Below, piece after piece: positions 15,848-24,281 of a DNA stretch of 64,000 bases. Origin of the DNA: Nitratireductor aquimarinus. GTDB lineage: Bacteria > Pseudomonadota > Alphaproteobacteria > Rhizobiales > Rhizobiaceae. Below the pieces are notes generated by a model. The model made no database searches. It saw only the letters and a program-made list of their open reading frames with translations, and was not told the origin of the DNA. Numbering within the stretch: the first letter of the stretch is position 1; each line of letters starts with the position of its first letter. Where the stretch lies: positions 248,001 to 312,000 of the forward strand of contig NZ_CP177240.1 of NCBI RefSeq assembly GCF_046773475.1. Reading direction: 5' to 3'. The translations under genes were made by a program, and so were the position numbers.

Positions 15848-17013
15848 TGAATGGCTCCGGAAACGGTGACGTCGCTGGTTTTCTGAAAGGCTGCGGGCAG
15901 GGTGCCCGTCTGGCCGGTTTTCGCGCCCGCGACCGTGATGCGCTTCTCGGTGGTCGGGTCGAACAGGTGAACGCTCTCTGCGCCGATGGCGAGCGAGCAG
16001 GGCGCGCCGGGCGCGGGGTGATGACGTCCGGCGGAGTGCAGCACGAAATCACGACCGGCGAGACGGCCATGCATCAGCCGGCCGCTGCCCTGTTCTTCGG
16101 AGAAGTCGAATGCAACGGTCAGAAGGTTCGGGTCGTTGGCTTCGGGCGCGATCTTCAGATCTTCCGGCCGCAGGCCGACAATCACCGACTGGCCGGCAAT
16201 GGTCCGGCCGATTTCCGGGTCCACGGGCAGGCGGAAACTGGTGTTGTCGATCACGGCGAAGGTGCCGCAGTCCGACACGCCACAGGGCAGGAAGTTCATG
16301 GCCGGGGAGCCGATGAAGCCGCCGACATAGATGCTGGCCGGCGCGTGATAGACCTCTTCGGGCGTGCCGACCTGCTCGATCCGGCCTGCATTCATCACCA
16401 CCAGACGGTCGGCAAGCGACATGGCTTCCACCTGATCATGCGTCACGAAGACCGAAGTTGCCTTGAGCGTGCGATGGAGGCGACGGACTTCAAGGCGCAT
16501 CTGCACGCGCAGCTTGGCGTCGAGGTTGGAAAGCGGTTCGTCGAACAGGAAGACTTTCGGCTCGCGCACGATGGCCCGGCCCATGGCGACACGCTGGCGC
16601 TGACCACCCGAAAGCTGCGCCGGCTTGCGGTCGAGCAGCTGGTCGAGGCCGAGGCTCTTTGCCGTGGCTTCCACCTTCTGCATCCGCTCCGCCTTGCGCA
16701 TGCCGCCGACCTTCAGCGCGTAGCCGATGTTCTGCGCCACGGTCATGTGCGGATAAAGCGCGTAGTTCTGGAACACCATCGCGCAGCCGCGCTCACGCGG
16801 CTCGAGCTGGTTCACCACCGTGTTTTCGATGGAGATCTCGCCATTGCTGATCTCTTCAAGCCCGGCAATCATGCGCAGAAGCGTGGACTTGCCGCAGCCT
16901 GAAGGGCCCAGAATGACGATGAACTCGCCATCCTGAATGTTGAGGTCGACGCCGTGCACGACCTGGTTCTTTCCGTAGAATTTCTCGACCTTGCGAATAT
17001 CGATATCGGCCAT
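15844..17013 (-). CDS. ugpC: sn-glycerol-3-phosphate ABC transporter ATPase
   Basis: 389 residues of the MalK/UgpC class: Walker A GPSGCGKST near residue 37, Q-loop, signature LSGGQRQRVAMGRAIV near 134, Walker B FLFDEPLSNLDAK, and a C-terminal MOBE/TOBE regulatory domain from about 235. Energises uptake through UgpA and UgpE. AGGAGA precedes the ATG. It lies 21 nt after ugpE and overlaps the EEP hydrolase gene by 4 nt. Confidence 0.92.
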   Translation of the reverse strand: MADIDIRKVEKFYGKNQVVHGVDLNIQDGEFIVILGPSGCGKSTLLRMIAGLEEISNGEISIENTVVNQLEPRERGCAMVFQNYALYPHMTVAQNIGYALKVGGMRKAERMQKVEATAKSLGLDQLLDRKPAQLSGGQRQRVAMGRAIVREPKVFLFDEPLSNLDAKLRVQMRLEVRRLHRTLKATSVFVTHDQVEAMSLADRLVVMNAGRIEQVGTPEEVYHAPASIYVGGFIGSPAMNFLPCGVSDCGTFAVIDNTSFRLPVDPEIGRTIAGQSVIVGLRPEDLKIAPEANDPNLLTVAFDFSEEQGSGRLMHGRLAGRDFVLHSAGRHHPAPGAPCSLAIGAESVHLFDPTTEKRITVAGAKTGQTGTLPAAFQKTSDVTVSGAIQ

Positions 17014-17034
17014 GATTCAATCTCTCCTGAGAGG

Positions 17035-17952
17035 TTATTTTTCGGTGCTGATGAGGCCGCGCACGAACCAGCGCTGCATCAGGATGACGACCAGCAGGGG
17101 CGGGAGCATCACGATCAGCGTTCCGGCCATGGCGACATTCCAGTCAGCAATGGCGTCGGGTCCGGGAATGAGGCGGCGCAGTTCCATCACCACGGTGGAA
17201 TAGTTCGCCCGGTCGGTAATGATCAGAAGTGGCCAGAGATACTGGTTCCACGCATAGACGAACATGATGGTTGCAAGTGCTGCGATGTTGGTGCGCGAAA
17301 GCGGCAGAAGCACTTCGAAGAAGAAGCGGAACGGGCCGGAGCCATCCATTTTGGCCGCTTCCACCAGTTCATCGGGAATGGTCAGGAAGAACTGACGGTA
17401 GAGGAACGTGCCGGTGGCCGTTGCCACCAGAGGCAGGATCAGGCCGGTGTAGGAGTTCAGCATGTTCCATTCGAGCGAGAGTTCGACGCCCGAAAACTGC
17501 GCGATGAGCCAGCTGATGCCGGTGAAGTCGAGGATCGCCTGGAACGGGTAGAGCGCGTTTGCAGCCACTGCATAGGTGGGCACGATGCGCACTTCCAGCG
17601 GCAGCATCAGGGTGATGAAGATCACCCAGAAGAACACCATGCGCAGGCGATAGTTGAAGAACACGATGGAGAAGGCGCTGATGGCGGAGATCGCCACCTT
17701 GCCGATCACCACCGCGATGGCGACGATCATCGAGTTCATGAACTTCACGCCGAAATCGGCGCGGGTCCAGGCGGCGGTGAGGTTGTTCCATAACTCGCCG
17801 CCCGGCAGGTAATGCACATTGGGCGAGTTCACCTCGGCGACCGTCAGCGTGGCGGCGACGAAGGAGAGCCAGATCGGCACGGCGAGCAGAAGCGCGCCGA
17901 AGATCAGGACCGCGTGGGTGACAATGTTGAGGAGGGGGGTGCGTTCGATCAT
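17035..17952 (-). CDS. ugpE: sn-glycerol-3-phosphate ABC transporter permease UgpE
   Basis: 305 residues with six membrane helices of the MalG/UgpE class. The EAA loop reads DELVEAAKMDGSGPFRFF (near 205), and the usual C-terminal QRWFVRGLISTEK-like ending is present. Channel-forming partner of UgpA. Spaced 10 nt from ugpA. Confidence 0.92.
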   Translation of the reverse strand: MIERTPLLNIVTHAVLIFGALLLAVPIWLSFVAATLTVAEVNSPNVHYLPGGELWNNLTAAWTRADFGVKFMNSMIVAIAVVIGKVAISAISAFSIVFFNYRLRMVFFWVIFITLMLPLEVRIVPTYAVAANALYPFQAILDFTGISWLIAQFSGVELSLEWNMLNSYTGLILPLVATATGTFLYRQFFLTIPDELVEAAKMDGSGPFRFFFEVLLPLSRTNIAALATIMFVYAWNQYLWPLLIITDRANYSTVVMELRRLIPGPDAIADWNVAMAGTLIVMLPPLLVVILMQRWFVRGLISTEK

Positions 17953-17962
17953 GTCTGGCTCC

Positions 17963-18847
17963 TCACGTGTAGTGCACGCGGCGTTCGATGAAGCGGAACT
18001 GGAAGAAGGTCATGAGGATGACGAGCGCCATCAGAACCAGCGACTGCGCGGCCGCGCCCGAATAATCGAGCCCCTGGAAGCCATCGACATAGATCTTGTA
18101 GACCATCAGCTCGGTCGCGCGGGCGGGACCGCCCTCGGTGAGAATGTCGACGATGCCGAAGGAGTCCGTGAAGGAATCCGTCATGTTGATGACCAGCAGG
18201 AAGAAGATGGTCGGCGCGAGCAGCGGGAGCTGCAGGTCGAGCATGCGGCGCATCACGCGCGCACCGTCCATGGAGCCCGCCTCGATCAGCGAGCGCGGAA
18301 TGGACTGAAGACCTGCAAGGAAGAAGATGAAGGAGTAGGAGACCTGCTTCCAGGCCTGCGTGATGATGATCGCGGTCATGGCATCAACGCCGGAGAGCGC
18401 GGGGTTCCACAGGCCCGGAGAAAGCGTGTTCAGATAGGCGAAGACGCCGGACTGCGGATTGAAGAGAAAGCGGAACGCGAGTGCGGCGGCCGGTGCGGCG
18501 ATGGCGTAGGGCCAGATCATGCCGACGCGGAAGAAACGATAGCCACGCAGCTGCCGGTCGGCAAAGAGCGCCAGAACAAGCGCCATGGACATGGCGAGGC
18601 CGGTCGAGAGCGCGGCAAAGACGATGCTGCGCCAGATCGATGCCCAGTAGGTTTCGTCGGAGAAGACGGCGCGGAAATTGTCGAGCCCGACCCACTGGTT
18701 GCCGCCGCCAAAGGGCTGCTCGAGGGTGAAGGCCCAGTACATGGCCTGGGATGCCGGCCAGTAGAAGAACACGAAGATGATCAGCAACTGGGGGGCAATG
18801 AAGAGATAGGCCAGCCAGTTGGCCTTGAAATAAGCGCGCTTTTGCAT
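17963..18847 (-). CDS. ugpA: sn-glycerol-3-phosphate ABC transporter permease UgpA
   Basis: 294 residues, MalF/UgpA class, six helices starting with WLAYLFIAPQLLIIFVFFYW. The EAA-type loop reads SLIEAGSMDGARVMRRMLDL near 197. The first gene after ugpB, separated from it by 98 nt that carry a strong hairpin. Confidence 0.92.
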   Translation of the reverse strand: MQKRAYFKANWLAYLFIAPQLLIIFVFFYWPASQAMYWAFTLEQPFGGGNQWVGLDNFRAVFSDETYWASIWRSIVFAALSTGLAMSMALVLALFADRQLRGYRFFRVGMIWPYAIAAPAAALAFRFLFNPQSGVFAYLNTLSPGLWNPALSGVDAMTAIIITQAWKQVSYSFIFFLAGLQSIPRSLIEAGSMDGARVMRRMLDLQLPLLAPTIFFLLVINMTDSFTDSFGIVDILTEGGPARATELMVYKIYVDGFQGLDYSGAAAQSLVLMALVILMTFFQFRFIERRVHYT

Positions 18848-18896
18848 GGACGTTCCGGGGGTTGCGTTGGTCGCTGAAGGTCACACGGCAACGAAA

Positions 18897-18927
18897 TGCG
18901 CCACGGCCGGGAGGCAGCCGTGGCGCA
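18897..18927 (-). terminator. Attenuating stem-loop between ugpB and ugpA
   Basis: TGCGCCACGGC (18897-18907) pairs perfectly with GCCGTGGCGCA (18917-18927), 11 bp with a 9-nt loop, just after the ugpB stop. On the minus strand it is followed by TTTCGTTG rather than a full U-tract, which fits partial termination or 3'-end protection of the binding-protein message. Confidence 0.65.
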
Positions 18928-18945
18928 GGCGTTGACGGTTCGGCT

Positions 18946-20274
18946 TCAGGGAAGCGTCTTGCCGTTATAGGTGCGCTCGAACTTGCGCAGCGTCTTGTTG
19001 GAGCGGTCGACGGCGTCGTCCAGAGCTTCCTGCGGGGTCTTCTGACCGCTCAGGACAGCCTGCATCTGGGAGGTCCACTCGGCGCGGATCTGGACGAAGT
19101 TGCCGAGGCGGATGCCGCGGGTCAGCGGGGTGACCGGCGTGTAGGTGAGCGATTCAATCGCCTTGTCGCGGCCCTTGTAGGGGCGCTCGCTGTAGAAGCC
19201 TTTTTCGACCAGATAGTCGAAGCCTTCATCCGTCACCGGGATGTAGCCCGTGACCGTGCTCCAGAACTCTGCCGATTCCGGCTTGGCGAGGAACTTGAAG
19301 TACTCGGCAGCGCCGCGATACTGGTCTTCGGTCTTGCCGGAAAGCGTCCAGAGCGACGCACCGCCCACGACCGAGTTCTTGCGCTCGGTGCCTTCATAGA
19401 CCGGCAGCATGGCCACGTCCCATGCAAAGCCCTCGTCGACCTGCTCGGTCACGGCCTGGTGGCTGGCGATGGAGCCGAAGAAGTGCGCGCACTCGCCGGC
19501 GGCGAAGGCGTCACGGGTGGAAAGGCCGGTTTCGCGCGTCTTGATGACCAGAAGGCCCTCGTCGATCCAGCGCTTGATGTCCTTCATGTGCTTGGCATGA
19601 AGCGTCTTGTTGAACACGACTTCGGCGTCGAGGCCGTCATAACCGTTGTTCTTGGTCGCGATCGGCTCGCCATGAACCATGGAGAACTGCTCGAGATCGA
19701 CCCACGAAGACGGTGCGTAGCCCGACGGGCAGGCGTTGCCGGCTTCCTTCAGCTCGCGCAGAACCTGCTCATACTCTTCCCAGGTCTTCGGTGCTTCGTC
19801 GCGGCCGATGGATTTGTAGGCGTCGACGTTCCAGTACATCATTGCCGTGGAGGAGTTGAACGGCATGGACCAGAGGCGACCGTCGGAATCCGCATAATAG
19901 TTGGCGATGCCCGGGAAATAGGAATCCCAGTCGATCTCGAAACCGTTGTCTTCCATCAGCTTGTAAGCCGGGTAAACCTGACCGGAGAGCATCAGGTCGG
20001 GCGTGGAGACCTCGACGCCCTGCACGATGGTCGGGTGCTTCTTGGCGCGGAAAGCGGCGATCGTGTTCTGCAGCGCCGTGGCGTAATCGCCCTGGCTGAC
20101 GCAGCTGATCTCATACTTGTCCTGGGAAGCGTTGAAGCGGTCGCAGGTCGCCTGAACCTGTTCGCCAAGCTGACCGGTGAGGCCGTACCAGTATTCAAAT
20201 TTCACCTTCTCGGCCATGGCTGACGTCGTCAGAGCCAAAAGCGCGAGCGTGCTTGCGATGAGTTTCTTCTGCAT
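18946..20274 (-). CDS. ugpB: sn-glycerol-3-phosphate/glycerophosphodiester binding protein
   Basis: 442 residues with a 21-residue signal peptide (AMA|EKVKFEYWYG). UgpB-like landmarks: YWYGLTGQLGEQVQ, YPAYKLMEDNGFEIDWDSYF (near 133) and SMPFNSSTAMMYWN (about 165), the latter being the UgpB substrate-site segment. Captures glycerol 3-phosphate or glycerophosphodiesters in the periplasm. Four Pho-box-like half-sites lie 72-111 nt upstream of its ATG. Confidence 0.92.
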   Translation of the reverse strand: MQKKLIASTLALLALTTSAMAEKVKFEYWYGLTGQLGEQVQATCDRFNASQDKYEISCVSQGDYATALQNTIAAFRAKKHPTIVQGVEVSTPDLMLSGQVYPAYKLMEDNGFEIDWDSYFPGIANYYADSDGRLWSMPFNSSTAMMYWNVDAYKSIGRDEAPKTWEEYEQVLRELKEAGNACPSGYAPSSWVDLEQFSMVHGEPIATKNNGYDGLDAEVVFNKTLHAKHMKDIKRWIDEGLLVIKTRETGLSTRDAFAAGECAHFFGSIASHQAVTEQVDEGFAWDVAMLPVYEGTERKNSVVGGASLWTLSGKTEDQYRGAAEYFKFLAKPESAEFWSTVTGYIPVTDEGFDYLVEKGFYSERPYKGRDKAIESLTYTPVTPLTRGIRLGNFVQIRAEWTSQMQAVLSGQKTPQEALDDAVDRSNKTLRKFERTYNGKTLP

Positions 20275-20345
20275 CTTTTTCTCTCACATGGGAAAGGAGC
20301 GGTCGCCGGCTCCGTTGCCGGTCGCGCCTTGGCTATCGGCGCGCC

Positions 20346-20385
20346 TTGACAGCTGGGTGACCGCATCATGAAGGTTATTTGAAAG
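20346..20385 (-). promoter_or_regulatory. Tandem Pho-box half-sites upstream of ugpB
   Basis: Read on the minus strand: CTTTCAA, CCTTCAT, CGGTCAC, CTGTCAA, each starting exactly 11 nt after the previous one. The PhoB consensus half-site is CTGTCAT repeated every 11 bp; all four keep TCA and match at 5-6 of 7 positions. The array ends 72 nt before the ugpB ATG, with GATAGC as a possible -10 eight nt further on. Confidence 0.7.
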
Positions 20386-20401
20386 CTGTGGGCAGACTTG
20401 C

Positions 20402-21250
20402 TTAGCCAGCCACTTTTTCGCGCTCTGCGGTCTCTTCCGCATGTTTGCGACGCCGGCGGAACAGGCCGTCGGCCATCTCTGCATGACGGTGAATGTAGTC
20501 GTGGAAGTGCACGAGCGTGCTGTTTTCATCGGCCAGCACGACGGCATACTGTGCAGGGCCATCAAGGCGCAGCGCTTCGCCCGGCATGCCCGGCAGGTGC
20601 GCGTTGACGTCGTAATGGTTGCCCGAAATCGTGGTCAGCGGGATGCCGTGCCACAGGCCCGTGGTCGGGCGGTGAACATGGCCGGCGATCACCTGACGCA
20701 CATCGGGATGCGTCTTCAAAACGTCGCGGAACGCCTCGGACTGCTGCAGCTTGATCTGGTCGACCGGCATGTGAAGATCGTTCGCATGGTGATGCATGAC
20801 AATGATCACCGGCCGATCCTGCGCTTCTTCCAGTCGCTCGGCGAGCCAGGCAAGGCGCTGTTCGCAGAGCACGCCGCTGACGATTTCCGGCTCGCTGGAA
20901 TCGATGACGATGACGCGATAGCCTTTCACGTCGATGGCCTTCTGGATGTGGCCGTTCTCATCATCATGCAGCGTGCCGAAGATTTCCTTGAACCGGTCGC
21001 GATGGTCGTGATTGCCGAGCGTCAGGACGACCGGCATTTTCAGCTGGTCGATCATGCGGTCCAGAATGGCGTATGCCGGGACTTCGCCACGGTCGGCGAG
21101 ATCGCCAGCGAAAATGCAGAAATCCGCGTCGCCATGGTTCGTGTTGGCGCTGTCGATAGCGGCCTGAAGACGCTTCGTGGTGTCCAGGCCATTGGTGGCC
21201 TCACCTTCCGGCGAAAGGTGGATATCGCTCATGACGATGAATTTCAGCAT
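20402..21250 (-). CDS. Calcineurin-like metallophosphoesterase (GpdQ/cyclic phosphodiesterase type)
   Basis: 282 residues. Dinuclear metal-site motifs in family order: DIH (residues 9-11), GDLADRGE (near 54), GNHDHR (near 88), MHHHA (near 158) and GHVHRPTTG (about 199). This is the class III cyclic nucleotide phosphodiesterase/GpdQ subgroup, which hydrolyses glycerophosphodiesters and similar diesters. It lies on the same strand just before ugpB, which supports release of glycerol 3-phosphate from imported diesters. The ATG at 21250 (GAGG upstream) is used; a longer frame to 21406 is not family-like. Confidence 0.87.
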   Translation of the reverse strand: MLKFIVMSDIHLSPEGEATNGLDTTKRLQAAIDSANTNHGDADFCIFAGDLADRGEVPAYAILDRMIDQLKMPVVLTLGNHDHRDRFKEIFGTLHDDENGHIQKAIDVKGYRVIVIDSSEPEIVSGVLCEQRLAWLAERLEEAQDRPVIIVMHHHANDLHMPVDQIKLQQSEAFRDVLKTHPDVRQVIAGHVHRPTTGLWHGIPLTTISGNHYDVNAHLPGMPGEALRLDGPAQYAVVLADENSTLVHFHDYIHRHAEMADGLFRRRRKHAEETAEREKVAG

Positions 21251-21462
21251 GACTGCCTCGTTTGCGAGATAAATGACAGGAAGCCTGATCGGCGCCTGGC
21301 AGCCGGGTATCATCGCTCTGTGTCGCGCCGCTGACAGATTTCTTGCAGTTCGGCGACAGGCATGTGAAGGGCGGACGCAAGGCGTCGCTGCCCGCCCATT
21401 CTTCATGGGCGCGCTGTTGAAAATCAGTCGGCTTTATCCACGGAGGGGAGGCTGGACTCGCC

Positions 21463-22386
21463 TCAGGCGTCCACAGGGATCGCGTATTTCTCGATCATGG
21501 TTTCGAGATAACTCGCGGCTTCGTCGCCCTTCAGGGCATCAGCCCAAAGACCTTCGGCGATATCCTCGTGAAGCGTCATGGCTTCCGGGGCGGAGGTGAT
21601 CAGCGCCACCCCGACGCGGATGTTGGGCTGTTCGCCCAGCCGGAAAGGGCTGATCGCCAGCACCGAGCGGTCCTGCTGTCGGAATATCTGGAAACTTGTC
21701 GCCGGAACCGGCTCGCGCACGATGCCGATCTGTATGCCGATGGGCTGCTCGCGCAGCATGGTCAGAATGTACTCGGCCTCGCGGCGCGCCTGCATGCGGC
21801 GCTTGTTCACCACGTCCGGCGGCAAATCGTGCCGGCCGATCAGGCCGTGAAGCAGAAACCCTTCCAGATCTGCCGAGGCGATCAGGCTGACGATCAGCGG
21901 GCGGCGCAGGCGAAACGCCTTCTTTCGCGCCCGCAAAATGTCGATCAGCGCATCCACCACCTCTCCGGAACGGCCTTCCGGATCGACCTCCGGCGGCACG
22001 GATTCCCGCAGCACTTCCTGCAACGCATCGTCATAGGCGTCAGACGTCAGGAGATAGGAGACAGGGCTGAACAGGCCGATCACCTGCTGGCAGTCATCTT
22101 CGAGCTGGCGCATGCGCTCAAAGAAGGCAATGGCGCTCGACACATATTCCACGCCGACGCCCATCAGGCTGGGCAGCGATACGCCGAGCTCGTCGGCGAT
22201 GCTGGTCAGCATCTCGATCTTGCGAATTTCGCCTTTTTCGGCGCGGTAGAGAGCGGCGCGCGAGATACCGAGCTTCTCTGCCAGTTCGTCGGGAGCAAGC
22301 CCTTTGCCGAGGCGGTAAGCGCGCAGGCGGGCGCCAATGTCGCTGAATCTGATCAAGTCGCCCTGTGACACGCTTTTTTCTCGCAA
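21463..22386 (-). CDS. XRE-family transcriptional regulator of the TRAP-pyrimidine operon
   Basis: 307 residues. Helix-turn-helix at about 18-70 (LRAYRLGKGLAPDELAEKLG, SRAALYRAEKG), followed by a 230-residue effector domain that I do not recognise. The start is TTG at 22386 with GGAAGGAG seven nt upstream; no ATG is available before the HTH. Divergent from the dctP gene, with a shared inverted repeat in the 180-nt spacer, so it probably controls that operon in response to the imported compound. Confidence 0.85.
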   Translation of the reverse strand: MREKSVSQGDLIRFSDIGARLRAYRLGKGLAPDELAEKLGISRAALYRAEKGEIRKIEMLTSIADELGVSLPSLMGVGVEYVSSAIAFFERMRQLEDDCQQVIGLFSPVSYLLTSDAYDDALQEVLRESVPPEVDPEGRSGEVVDALIDILRARKKAFRLRRPLIVSLIASADLEGFLLHGLIGRHDLPPDVVNKRRMQARREAEYILTMLREQPIGIQIGIVREPVPATSFQIFRQQDRSVLAISPFRLGEQPNIRVGVALITSAPEAMTLHEDIAEGLWADALKGDEAASYLETMIEKYAIPVDA

Positions 22387-22426
22387 GTTTCAACTCCTTC
22401 CGTTATCGGGTGCCCTGTATCGGCTT

Positions 22427-22535
22427 GTCAACGGACATGCTCAAATAAGCACGGAAAGCTCATTAATTGGACGAAAGTTCCATTCGTCTCATTTTTGAGA
22501 ATTCCGTTGACAGGCTAAGGTTGGGCTCGTAGGCT
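22427..22535. promoter_or_regulatory. Divergent promoter region with a symmetric repeat
   Basis: GTCAACGGA (22427-22435) and TCCGTTGAC (22503-22511) are perfect inverted copies, each overlapping a TTGACA box. On the plus strand TTGACA (22507-22512) is 17 nt from TAGGCT (22530-22535), a plausible dctP promoter. On the minus strand TTGACA is followed by CGATAA after 17 nt. An imperfect dyad TTGGAC-GAAA-GTTCCA lies between them and could be the regulator site. Confidence 0.45.
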
Positions 22536-22566
22536 GCTTTTTCAAAAAAGCAATGGAGGCGGAACA

Positions 22567-23592
22567 ATGAAACATCTCATTCGTAAACTGGCTGCAACGA
22601 CCGTTATGGGCGTGGCTGGCGCGGCATTCGCGACAGGCGTCTGGGCGGCGGATTTCGTTGCAAAGATCGGTCATCTTGAATCGGCGCAGCAGTCGCGTCA
22701 CGTGTTCCTCGACAAGGTCGCCAAGCTCGTGAACGAGCGCACCGATGGCGCGGTCGAGTTCCAGATCTTCCCGCAGGGCCAGCTCGGCCAGCAGCGCGAA
22801 ATGACCGAAGGCGTCCAGCTCGGCACGCTTGAGGCGACCGTCGCGCCGGCAGCTTTCCTCGGTGGCTTCAACCCCGCCGTTTCGATCATGGACATCCCGT
22901 ACCTGCTCCCCGACAATGACGAGACCGCGCAGGAAATCCGCGGCGGCGCGTTTGGCGAGGCGCTTTGCGAATCCTTCAATTCGCGCGGCGTGACCTGCAT
23001 CGGCCTGTGGCCGAACGGCAAGAAGAATTTCACCTCTTCCAAGCCGCTCGCAAGCCTTGAAGACTTTGCCGGCCAAAAGTTCCGCGTCATGGATTCCAAC
23101 ATCCTGATCGAGCAGTTCAATTCGCTTGGCGCATCGGCGATCGCCCTGCCGTTCGGCGAGCTTTACACCGCCCTTCAGACCGGTGTTGTCGATGGCGAGG
23201 AGAACCCGCTCGACACCATCCAGCGCATGAAGTTCTACGAAGTGCAGAAGCACCTCGTCCTGTCCGACCATGGCGCGATGGAAGACGTGATCCTGTTCAA
23301 CCCGGCCTGGTGGGCAAGCCTGCCGGCGGAGCATCAGCAGACCATTGTCGACACGTTCAACGAAGTCATCCCGGAGCTGATCGCTCACAAGGCTGCGGCC
23401 GTTGCCACCGCACTTGAAGAGATCAAGGCATCGGGCATCGACATCCGCGAGATGAGCGCCGACGAGAAGACCGCGTTCCGCGACAAGATGTATCCGGCCG
23501 GTCGCGCAGCCTATGTGGAGCGCGCCGGTGAAGAGGGCGAGAACCTGATCGCCGTCTATGAGAAGGAATATGAGGCCGCCACGGCGCAGTAA
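22567..23592 (+). CDS. TRAP transporter substrate-binding protein (DctP)
   Basis: 341 residues with a signal peptide ending WAA|DFVAKIG. DctP-fold landmarks: LESAQQSRHVFLDKVAKLVNE, FPQGQLGQQREM (near 78), the carboxylate-binding Arg in GQKFRVMDSN (near 177) and LPFGELYTALQTGVVDGEENP (near 197). Captures an organic acid in the periplasm. As first gene of an operon with dihydroorotate dehydrogenase and orotate phosphoribosyltransferase, orotate, dihydroorotate or a ureido acid is the suggested ligand. GGAGG precedes the ATG. Confidence 0.9.
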   Translation: MKHLIRKLAATTVMGVAGAAFATGVWAADFVAKIGHLESAQQSRHVFLDKVAKLVNERTDGAVEFQIFPQGQLGQQREMTEGVQLGTLEATVAPAAFLGGFNPAVSIMDIPYLLPDNDETAQEIRGGAFGEALCESFNSRGVTCIGLWPNGKKNFTSSKPLASLEDFAGQKFRVMDSNILIEQFNSLGASAIALPFGELYTALQTGVVDGEENPLDTIQRMKFYEVQKHLVLSDHGAMEDVILFNPAWWASLPAEHQQTIVDTFNEVIPELIAHKAAAVATALEEIKASGIDIREMSADEKTAFRDKMYPAGRAAYVERAGEEGENLIAVYEKEYEAATAQ

Positions 23593-23644
23593 GCACGGAT
23601 ACGCCCCGCGCCCATTCGGGCGCGACTGGCGATCCACCTTGTTG

Positions 23645-23696
23645 CGGGGCATCGGGCCGAGCGAAAACGGTTTTCGCCTGACGGTCCAATGCCCCG
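23645..23696 (+). repeat. Long two-tier stem-loop between dctP and dctQ
   Basis: The outer stem pairs 23645-23659 with 23682-23696 (14 of 15 positions, one G-U); the inner stem pairs 23661-23666 with 23672-23677. A second hairpin CGCGCCC/GGGCGCG lies at about 23607-23624. No U-tract. It may stabilise the binding-protein message or be a dispersed palindromic repeat. Confidence 0.55.
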
Positions 23697-23783
23697 GCCT
23701 TTCACCGAACCAAAGCATTGACTTTCATATGTCGGGCTCCCCGTGAGCCCGGCAGCGGTTCCCTTTTTCCAAGGAATGAGACC

Positions 23784-24281
23784 TTGAAAGCACTTGCCAT
23801 CATCAGAACAGCCGAGCGCATAGCAGCGGTCTCCATCTTCCTTGTCATGGTCGCGCTCTACTTCATGAATGTGCTGGCGCGCCAGGTTGGCGGCACTTTC
23901 GCCTCCGAGTTCGCCTGGGTTGAAGAAGCCGTGCGGCTGATGAGCCTTTTCCTCGTCTTTCTCACGGTCGGCCTTGCCCTTGAGAAAGGGCGTCACGCCG
24001 GTGTTCACACCTGGCGCGACCGGATCGCACGGGCCACTGGCCTGCCGATCAGAAAGATCATTGACGCGGTCGGCTTCGTGTTCTGCATCTATCTTGTCTG
24101 GCTCGGCTACCAGATGACCGCCTTCGTTTACGGCATGGGCCAAAAGAGCCCGACACTGAACATCCCGGTCTTCTGGATTTATCTCGCGCCCACAATCGGT
24201 TTTGCGCTCATGGCTCTGCGCTTTGCGCTCAGCTTCTTCGGCCGCATCGATCGTTTCGCCGGACAGGCGTCGGAGGAATAA
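23784..24281 (+). CDS. TRAP transporter small permease (DctQ)
   Basis: 165 residues, four membrane helices. Conserved small-subunit pattern: FMNVLARQVGGTFASEFAWVEE (about 30-51) and LFLVFLTVGLALEKGRHAGV (about 56-75). TTG at 23784 is chosen because AAGGA lies upstream; the earlier in-frame ATG at 23718 is inside a non-coding hairpin region. Stop overlaps the dctM start (TAATG). Confidence 0.88.
   Translation: MKALAIIRTAERIAAVSIFLVMVALYFMNVLARQVGGTFASEFAWVEEAVRLMSLFLVFLTVGLALEKGRHAGVHTWRDRIARATGLPIRKIIDAVGFVFCIYLVWLGYQMTAFVYGMGQKSPTLNIPVFWIYLAPTIGFALMALRFALSFFGRIDRFAGQASEE

Noticed and set aside
21262..21279. Pho-box-like CTGTCAT-N4-CTCGCAA upstream of the metallophosphoesterase (minus strand)
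   Set aside because: It ends only 11 nt before the start codon, too close to act as a -35-replacing site, and the second half-site matches poorly.
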